Positions 52,808 through 58,194 of a stretch of 58,194 bases of DNA are shown here, one piece after another. Position numbers and translations under genes: made by a program. Source of the DNA: JASTVH01 sp042862465 (GTDB lineage Bacteria; Pseudomonadota; Gammaproteobacteria; Pseudomonadales; Oleiphilaceae); the NCBI GenBank assembly GCA_042862465.1, contig JASTVH010000016.1, forward strand, positions 1 to 58,194. The letters run 5' to 3'. Each line of letters begins with the position of its first letter. Position 1 is the stretch's first letter. The notes below the pieces were generated by a model. It saw nothing but the letters and a program-made list of their open reading frames with translations. It did no database searches and was not told the origin of the DNA.

Positions 52808-53191
52808 ATGAGCCCTGATCAACTCGCCCAAACCCTCCAGATGAATGGGGAAGACCGGTACGACTACTTTCTGGGCGAAGTCCTGGAAGAGCGGGAGGTC
52901 TGGATTCTGGTGAATGCCGACAACCACTTCCTGAAGATTGTTTCAGAAGAAGATGGCGTGGCCTACCTGCCGGTCTGGCCGGACGCGGATTTTGCGGCGC
53001 ACTATGCCGCCAGCGCCGGCGATCTGACGCCCAAGAGCATCTCCCTGCCGGATTTCTTCAGGAAATGGGTGCCGGGCCTGGCCCGCGATGGTTTGGAGGT
53101 GGGGGTCTTCCCGGGTGACGACGGCCAGCTCTGGATTACCGAGCCGGAGGAATTGAAACGTGACCTACAAGAGGAAATGCCGGGGTTTTAG
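52808..53191 (+). CDS. DUF2750 protein
   Basis: A 127-residue cytosolic protein of the DUF2750 family. It has the pattern RYDYFLGEVLEEREVWILVN, then VAYLPVWPDADFAAHYA and ISLPDFFRKWVPGLARDGLE, which is characteristic. AAGGAGTCCCCACC precedes ATG 52808. The family function is not established. No operon partner is obvious. Confidence 0.85.
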   Translation: MSPDQLAQTLQMNGEDRYDYFLGEVLEEREVWILVNADNHFLKIVSEEDGVAYLPVWPDADFAAHYAASAGDLTPKSISLPDFFRKWVPGLARDGLEVGVFPGDDGQLWITEPEELKRDLQEEMPGF

Positions 53192-53353
53192 CAAGCAACC
53201 TGCTCCCGGCACTCGTCGCCAGAGTTGAATTGTGGCTGGACTCACAAGCCCAACCCCTTCACCCATTTGAGGGATGGCACCTAACAAATCCGGCGTGCCA
53301 ACCTTTTCGGTGACTCAGACTCAACAAGAACAATAGAAACTGGGGAAACCGTC

Positions 53354-54160
53354 ATGTGTATGCCAAAGACAATAACGTCATCGCTCCTTACGGCCTTTAT
53401 CGTCCTGCTCACAACCGCGCAACCGGCGCTGGCCGAGGACTTTGCCAAACTGGACCAGGCGCTGCCCACCAACGGTGTCATCAACAATACGCAACCCGTG
53501 TTTGATTTTGATGGCGACGGCTGTTTGCCCAGTGCCGGTATCAGCCGTTGGGGCAAGCAAAATGGTGGTCTGAAAACCTCCGGCAAGATCACCGGTGACT
53601 GCCGCTCAGGCAATTTCCTGCTGACCTCCAACACCATGCATCGCTACGTGTGCAAGACCTCCGGCGGCGACCAGTACTGCGGGCACATCTATGCACTCTA
53701 TTTCGAAAAGGATCAGGTGTTTGACTACCTTGGGGGCGGCCATCGGCACGACTGGGAACATGCGGCCGTCTGGACAAAGAATGGCGTGGTGACCCACGGC
53801 AGCTACAGCGCCCATGGCGGCCAGACCACAAAACCCGCCTCGGAGCTGCCGTTTCAAAACGGCCACCTGAAGATCGTGTATCACAAGGATGGCCTTCTGA
53901 CCCATGCCTTCCGTTTTGCCAAGAGTAACGAGTACGCCGAAAACCCCTATGGCGCATTCCTGACACCGACGATCGTGAGCTGGTATGCCATGGTGGGCGA
54001 TGGGCTGTCCAACGCGGAAATGCGCGCAAGGCTCAATAGCTTTGACTATGGCTCAGCCAACCTGCCCATCAAGGACAGTAACTTTCTTAACAACATCAAT
54101 GCGGGTAAGCCTGCCGGCTATCCCACATTTACCAGCGCGGACGTCACGGCATCCCAGTGA
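53354..54160 (+). CDS. NPP1/Nep1-like secreted protein
   Basis: A 268-residue exported protein. The signal peptide ends at ALAED (about 28). It carries the NLP hallmark heptapeptide GHRHDWE (129-135), where the acidic and histidine residues bind a metal. Four mature cysteines (57, 83, 100, 109) pair as in type II NLPs. Known NLPs are cytolytic toxins binding plant sphingolipids, mainly of plant pathogens. Here, in a likely marine bacterium, the role is unclear. The neighbouring alkylsulfatase is on the same strand, 210 bases away. Confidence 0.88.
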   Translation: MCMPKTITSSLLTAFIVLLTTAQPALAEDFAKLDQALPTNGVINNTQPVFDFDGDGCLPSAGISRWGKQNGGLKTSGKITGDCRSGNFLLTSNTMHRYVCKTSGGDQYCGHIYALYFEKDQVFDYLGGGHRHDWEHAAVWTKNGVVTHGSYSAHGGQTTKPASELPFQNGHLKIVYHKDGLLTHAFRFAKSNEYAENPYGAFLTPTIVSWYAMVGDGLSNAEMRARLNSFDYGSANLPIKDSNFLNNINAGKPAGYPTFTSADVTASQ

Positions 54161-54369
54161 AAGCCCCAATAACCGGGACAGGGTAATAGGGCATCGCCAC
54201 GCCCCCCGTCCCGGTTGTCCAGAGCTGTCCTCCCTCGCCAATGGATTCATGCCGCAACCCATCGTTGCGTAAAAACCTGCCGAATAAACCAGAGGATCGT
54301 GAGAGTATTGGACTCACTTTCCGGGCACTGGAAGACGTGCCCGGCCATGCGTATGGGGGAGACGTTGCC

Positions 54370-56352
54370 ATGAGACGGCGGATGATAATGGGTTTGGCGT
54401 TGTTTGCACTCACGGCATGCAGCGATGGCGGACTGGACTATACACCGGAGCAGGGGGCGGATGCCCAGGGCCATACCGCCCCAACCCAACACACCGTAAA
54501 AGCCAATGCCAAGGTGCGTGATGCCTTGCCACTTGGGGATCAGAACGACTTCAACGCGGCGCGGCGGGGCCTGATCGCCAGCGCCCCCAACCTGGTGGTG
54601 AAGGATGACGAGGGGCGCGAAGTCTGGAATATGCCGGCTTATGATTTCATGGACGCCACGGCCCCGCTGAGCGTCAATCCCAGCCTATGGCGTCAGGGTC
54701 AGCTCAATAACATTCACGGCCTGTTCAGGGTCACCGAAGGGATCTATCAGTTGCGGGGCTTTGATCTCTCCAACATGACACTGATTGAGGGGGAGTCCGG
54801 CTGGATTGTGGTGGATCCGCTGACTACCCGGGAGTCGGCTGCTGCTGCCTGGGCCTTTGCCGAGCAGCACCTGGACGGTGACAAACCCATCGTGGCTGTG
54901 CTGTTCACTCATAGCCATATTGATCACTTCGGGGGCGTGTTGGGGTTGCCCCTTGAGGACAAGATCAGGGTCATTGCTCCCGCAGACTTCATGGACGCGG
55001 CCACCCAGGAAAACATTATGGCCGGACCGGCCATGGCCCGGCGTGCCGTGTTCATGTATGGCAACAGTCTGGCCCGAAGCCCACGGGGCCATGTGGGGTC
55101 GGGGCTGGGAAAATCACCCCCAACCCAGGGCCACTTCGGCATTCGCGCGCCCACGGATATCATTGATCACACGGGGCAAACCCTGACGGTGGATGGCGTC
55201 GACCTGGTCTTCCAGTACACCCCAGAATCCGAAGCGCCTGCGGAGTTCACCTTCTATCTTCCCGATTTAAGGGCGTTCTGTGGCGCGGAGGTCGTGAGTC
55301 ACAACCTGCATAACGTCTATACGCCGCGCGGCGCGCAGGTCCGCGATGCCCTCAAATGGAGCGGCTACATTGACGAGGCGATCGGTCTGTTCGGCGACCG
55401 GGCAGAGGTGCTTTTTACCAGCCACCACTGGCCGACCTGGGGTCAGGATGCAATCGTCACCTTCCTGAAAGAACAGCGCGACACTTACAAGTACATCCAT
55501 GATCAGACCCTGCGGCTGGCCAACCGGGGCCTTACGCCGAACGAGATCGCCGAAAGCATGACGCTACCGCCCAGTCTGGCCCATTCATTTTACAACCGCG
55601 GTTACTACGGCACCGTGCGGCACAATGCCAAAGCCGTGTATCAGCGTTATTTCGGTTGGTTCGACGGCAATCCGGCCAACCTCGACCCCCTGCCGCCGAA
55701 GCCGGCGGCCGAGCATTATGTGGACTTCATGGGCGGAGCGGACGCGGTGGTGGCCAAAGCCCGACAGTCCTTTGAAGCCGGGGAATACCGCTGGACGGCC
55801 GAGGTTCTCAACCATGTGGTTTTTGCCCAGCCCGACCACAAGCCCGCCCGGCTACTCCTGGCCAAAACCTATGACCAACTGGGCTATCGCGCCGAGTCGG
55901 GCCCCTGGCGGGACTTTTACCTGACGGGCGCCTACGAGCTTCGCCACGGCAGCCCGGGCCCGGCCCTGGAACCCCGTCGCGCACTCGACCTGCTCCGGGA
56001 AGCCCCGGTCACGCGTTTCCTGGCTACCATGGCGGCAACACTCCGGGGGCCCGATGCGGTAGGCAAAGATCTGGCCATCAACCTCCACCTGACGGACCGT
56101 GAAGAGAACTACCGCCTCTGGATTGAGAATGCCGTGCTGCATCACAGGCGCGAACCGCTCGATATCGAGGCTGTCGACGCCACCCTGCATCTGACCCATG
56201 ACTTTCTGCTCAAACTGGTGACCCGCCAGGCCGGGCTGAAAGAAATGATCTTTTCCGATGACCTGAGTGTGGAGGGCAGCCGACTTAAACTGCTGGAGTT
56301 TTTCTCCCTTCTGGATCGGCCGGATGGGGACTTTAATATCGTGATTCCCTAG
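54370..56352 (+). CDS. SdsA-type alkylsulfatase lipoprotein
   Basis: A 660-residue predicted lipoprotein (lipobox LFALTAC). The metallo-beta-lactamase core has THSHIDHFGG (His181, His183, Asp185, His186), which binds two zincs, and later residues in FCGAEVVSHNLHNV. After about residue 520 comes a sterol-carrier-like C-terminal domain. It fits SdsA1-type enzymes that hydrolyse primary or secondary alkyl sulfates such as SDS, releasing alcohols. ATG 54370 opens the lipoprotein signal. It could feed the fatty-alcohol pathway of the same organism, but no regulatory link is visible. Confidence 0.9.
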   Translation: MRRRMIMGLALFALTACSDGGLDYTPEQGADAQGHTAPTQHTVKANAKVRDALPLGDQNDFNAARRGLIASAPNLVVKDDEGREVWNMPAYDFMDATAPLSVNPSLWRQGQLNNIHGLFRVTEGIYQLRGFDLSNMTLIEGESGWIVVDPLTTRESAAAAWAFAEQHLDGDKPIVAVLFTHSHIDHFGGVLGLPLEDKIRVIAPADFMDAATQENIMAGPAMARRAVFMYGNSLARSPRGHVGSGLGKSPPTQGHFGIRAPTDIIDHTGQTLTVDGVDLVFQYTPESEAPAEFTFYLPDLRAFCGAEVVSHNLHNVYTPRGAQVRDALKWSGYIDEAIGLFGDRAEVLFTSHHWPTWGQDAIVTFLKEQRDTYKYIHDQTLRLANRGLTPNEIAESMTLPPSLAHSFYNRGYYGTVRHNAKAVYQRYFGWFDGNPANLDPLPPKPAAEHYVDFMGGADAVVAKARQSFEAGEYRWTAEVLNHVVFAQPDHKPARLLLAKTYDQLGYRAESGPWRDFYLTGAYELRHGSPGPALEPRRALDLLREAPVTRFLATMAATLRGPDAVGKDLAINLHLTDREENYRLWIENAVLHHRREPLDIEAVDATLHLTHDFLLKLVTRQAGLKEMIFSDDLSVEGSRLKLLEFFSLLDRPDGDFNIVIP

Positions 56353-56367
56353 GGAAAGAATCCGATC

Positions 56368-56402
56368 ACGCCTGCCGGGACATTCCGTGACCCGGCAGGC
56401 GT
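56368..56402. terminator. Long hairpin between convergent genes
   Basis: A 12-base perfect stem ACGCCTGCCGGG / CCCGGCAGGCGT with an 11-base loop. It has no U tract on either strand but sits between two convergent genes, so a bidirectional terminator or boundary element is likely. Confidence 0.6.
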
Positions 56403-56419
56403 ATGGGGTTCAACCAGTT

Positions 56420-57913
56420 TCAGTTGAACTGGTCCACCGGACCATCGGGGAGGTCAAGGACCAGCTTGCCGTCTTTCAGCGTATGGGAGGCTCCGTTGTT
56501 ATCCACCATGGTCGCTGAGAAGGTGACGGTCATCTGATCGCTACTCTGGCTGACGCTGAACGAACAGTCGGTGTCATAGGTGGGATCCGGCGCGTTATAG
56601 ACAATGGGCTCCTGGTCCGGCAACGGCTGCGGCGGCCGGAACAGTACCATCGCCGCCACCGAGTCGCCGTTGCTGTCGATCTGGCAGCCCTGGCTTGTCT
56701 TGTCGAGACGGACCCCAATCATCCACGCGTCGGTACTCAGGTCCTCAATGGAGGCCCAGGCCTGGATGTAGACATCCGGCTTGTACAGCGTAACGCTCAT
56801 CTGATCGTTGCTGTAGGACTTACCGTCCACCGTACCCGTTACGGTACCGGCGGCCAGGTCGCCCGGTTCACCGGTGCTGGGGTTATCCAGTGCTGGATAG
56901 TTATCCACGGCTTTTTTTAGGGCCGGGGTACCGTACGTATCCGCGTATTGCTGGAGAGCCTGCGCCAAGGCCTGGGCAAGGTTGCTCAGGGAGCCGTAAA
57001 AGACGCTGTCGTCATTCCCGAGTTCACCATCAGCCTGGTCCTTCACCAACGCATTTAGCGCCGCCCAAGCAGGCAGGCTTTGGCCATCAGCGATTCCCGC
57101 CAGGGCCGCCAGGCGCAATGCGTACTGATCGCCAGGAGCGACGTCCAGCTGGCCACTGCTCATGTCGCTGTTGAACACCGTGGGAGCCCGCAGGATCGTA
57201 TCCACTTCCGGCGCCAGCTGCTGGCCCACGGCCTGGTTGGTCTGCGCAATCAGGTCGCTGCCGAGCTTCCAGTCCCCGCCAAAACTGGCCTTAGAGAAGA
57301 TCTCCATCGCTGCCAGTGTTGTCAGTGGTGTGATGCCCACGCTGTCTCGGGGCGAGCCGCTCATGGCCACCATCACAACCTGACCGTCATTGTCCAGGCG
57401 GCTGCTGTCGAAGGTGGAATCCGGGAAGAAGTGGCCATCGGGGAAGAAATGGCCATCCGGAAAGAAGTGGCCGTCAGGGAAGAAATGGCCATCCGGAAAG
57501 AAAATGGTATCCGGGAAAGCCTCGGTACTGCCGAAGGCTTCGTCGTAGTAGGTCGATTGTTTATCCACCAGCAGCGCATAAAGGACCGGCCCCTCGTAGC
57601 CCTGATAGTCCAGACTGGCACTGACACCTTTGGCGTTGGTCAGGGCCGCGTCCAGTATCAGGTCGGACTGATCGGCCAGTTTGGCGTCTGGCGAGAGCCG
57701 GTCAGCCCGGTAGGCCACCACGACCGCTTTGTCGATAGCGCCAAGGGCGGCGGTTGCCGTGCCCTCGGAAGCGGCCTGACTGGTCGTGTCTTTACTGCCA
57801 CTGCTGCTGTCGCTGCCGCCACCGCCGCACGCCGTCAGTACCAGCACACTCGATAGCAGAATACCTCCGATACCCAGGGAGACCGGTCGCATCAGCTTTT
57901 GTTTGGGATCCAT
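56420..57913 (-). CDS. Lipoprotein with FFPDGH tandem repeats
   Basis: A 497-residue predicted outer or inner membrane lipoprotein (lipobox VLTACGGGG, Cys29). Residues 138-165 are four consecutive FFPDGH units plus FFPD. The rest is beta-rich, acidic and unlike families I can name, with a C-terminal domain of about 130 residues. The repeat region is low in complexity but encoded by DNA repeats that are near perfect, suggesting recent expansion. It converges with the alkylsulfatase gene. Confidence 0.75.
   Translation of the reverse strand: MDPKQKLMRPVSLGIGGILLSSVLVLTACGGGGSDSSSGSKDTTSQAASEGTATAALGAIDKAVVVAYRADRLSPDAKLADQSDLILDAALTNAKGVSASLDYQGYEGPVLYALLVDKQSTYYDEAFGSTEAFPDTIFFPDGHFFPDGHFFPDGHFFPDGHFFPDSTFDSSRLDNDGQVVMVAMSGSPRDSVGITPLTTLAAMEIFSKASFGGDWKLGSDLIAQTNQAVGQQLAPEVDTILRAPTVFNSDMSSGQLDVAPGDQYALRLAALAGIADGQSLPAWAALNALVKDQADGELGNDDSVFYGSLSNLAQALAQALQQYADTYGTPALKKAVDNYPALDNPSTGEPGDLAAGTVTGTVDGKSYSNDQMSVTLYKPDVYIQAWASIEDLSTDAWMIGVRLDKTSQGCQIDSNGDSVAAMVLFRPPQPLPDQEPIVYNAPDPTYDTDCSFSVSQSSDQMTVTFSATMVDNNGASHTLKDGKLVLDLPDGPVDQFN
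57423..57512 (-). repeat. 18-base tandem repeat encoding FFPDGH
   Basis: Four 18-base units at 57423, 57441, 57459 and 57477, then a partial unit from 57495. The second and fourth units are identical, so a 36-base duplication step is likely. The unit encodes the FFPDGH hexapeptide on the minus strand. Confidence 0.85.
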
Positions 57914-58113
57914 CGACTACCTTCCTCCGTTGCAACTAAATCCATTCAACTTTAAGCAATGGGCCGAGGGGAGGTCTGTAGTCCAAATGCACCATGACAT
58001 CACCGATGGACACTTGAGCAGGGCCAATAAGAATTGCGAAAACAGAAGGTTGAAGCTCAGATGACCGCGGGCTAGTGTCCCGTCTGGTTAATTCGCTGAC
58101 TTACTGAGCCACT

Positions 58114-58194
58114 GAGAGCCTCGAGAGCAAGGCGCGCTGGCGAAGGTTTGGTGGCTCCAAATCGAGCCGGCGCAACGCGGCTATCGAGGCTCTC
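58114..58194. repeat. Inverted repeat at window end, possible mobile-element terminus
   Basis: GAGAGCCTCGA at 58114-58124 and TCGAGGCTCTC at 58184-58194 are perfect 11-base inverted copies, with the second cut by the window edge. TAGTGTCCCGTCTGG lies just before. It resembles a structured end of a mobile element or repeat, but no transposase is seen. Confidence 0.4.

Noticed and set aside
54241..54369. Extended start for the alkylsulfatase
   Set aside because: The lipoprotein signal starts at 54370; the residues before it do not fit any export signal.
57423..57512. Possible CRISPR array
   Set aside because: Units are 18 bases with no spacers and are in frame with a coding sequence, so this is a protein-coding tandem repeat.
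58073..58110. Integron attC site
   Set aside because: GTTAATT does not fit the GTTRRRY core and there is no integrase or cassette structure.
1..58194. tRNA or rRNA genes
   Set aside because: I scanned for conserved tRNA arm patterns such as GGTTCGAATC and for rRNA-like stretches and found none that fold plausibly. A covariance search would be decisive.

Overview
The window looks like chromosome of a marine, motile, lipid-metabolising gammaproteobacterium, most plausibly in or near the Marinobacter group. The evidence is a bacterial fatty acyl reductase close to the Marinobacter enzyme, a malate:quinone oxidoreductase, RhlE, CheV, a RIO1-type kinase of the pseudomonad kind, several diguanylate cyclases, PEP-CTERM surface proteins and moderately high GC. 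I found no rRNA, tRNA, prophage, CRISPR array or intact transposase gene. This is core-like chromosome with short operons and frequent strand switches.

Layout. 0-6.8 kb: RIO kinase, long-form acyl-CoA dehydrogenase, periplasmic solute-binding protein, orphan ATP-grasp enzyme, PAS-GGDEF protein. 7-11.7 kb: ABC-class ATPase and a three-gene operon of unknown membrane proteins. 12.2-17.3 kb: first PEP-CTERM protein, double-REC GGDEF regulator, TPR-sulfotransferase, Nudix hydrolase. 17.3-25.1 kb: a catabolic-looking block (alpha/beta hydrolase with a ferritin-like partner, AraC regulator, FAD amine oxidase-like gene with a DUF1295 membrane enzyme, divergent amidohydrolase with TetR regulator, MAPEG protein). 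25.4-32 kb: RhlE, MscS-superfamily channel, CheV, GntR/FCD regulator. 32-39.5 kb: two more PEP-CTERM proteins, small secreted proteins, cytochrome c, SEC-C protein and Mqo. 39.8-49.8 kb: a candidate lipid region with a DUF2156 protein, two paralogous SAM methyltransferases around a secreted protein, fatty acyl reductase, 2OG-Fe(II)-like protein, NADAR protein, MFS transporter and acyltransferase. 50.3-58.2 kb: chemoreceptor, paired small secreted proteins, DUF2750 protein, an NPP1/NLP-type secreted protein, an SdsA-type alkylsulfatase and a lipoprotein with a perfect hexapeptide repeat.

The most striking structure outside genes is a dispersed family of short REP-like elements. Their core resembles CGCTAAATGRACACCCACT and often forms hairpins with a TGGGTGTCC arm. 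About a dozen lie in gaps between genes, several between convergent genes, and some sit beside a second motif, GGTCAGGTCTTG, which resembles relics associated with REP-associated tyrosine transposases. No transposase for them is in the window. Functionally, the 39.8-49.8 kb block is the best place to look for undescribed biochemistry: it combines fatty-acid reduction, two near-duplicate methyltransferases, an aminoacyl- or acyl-transferase-like protein and a lysophospholipid-type acyltransferase.
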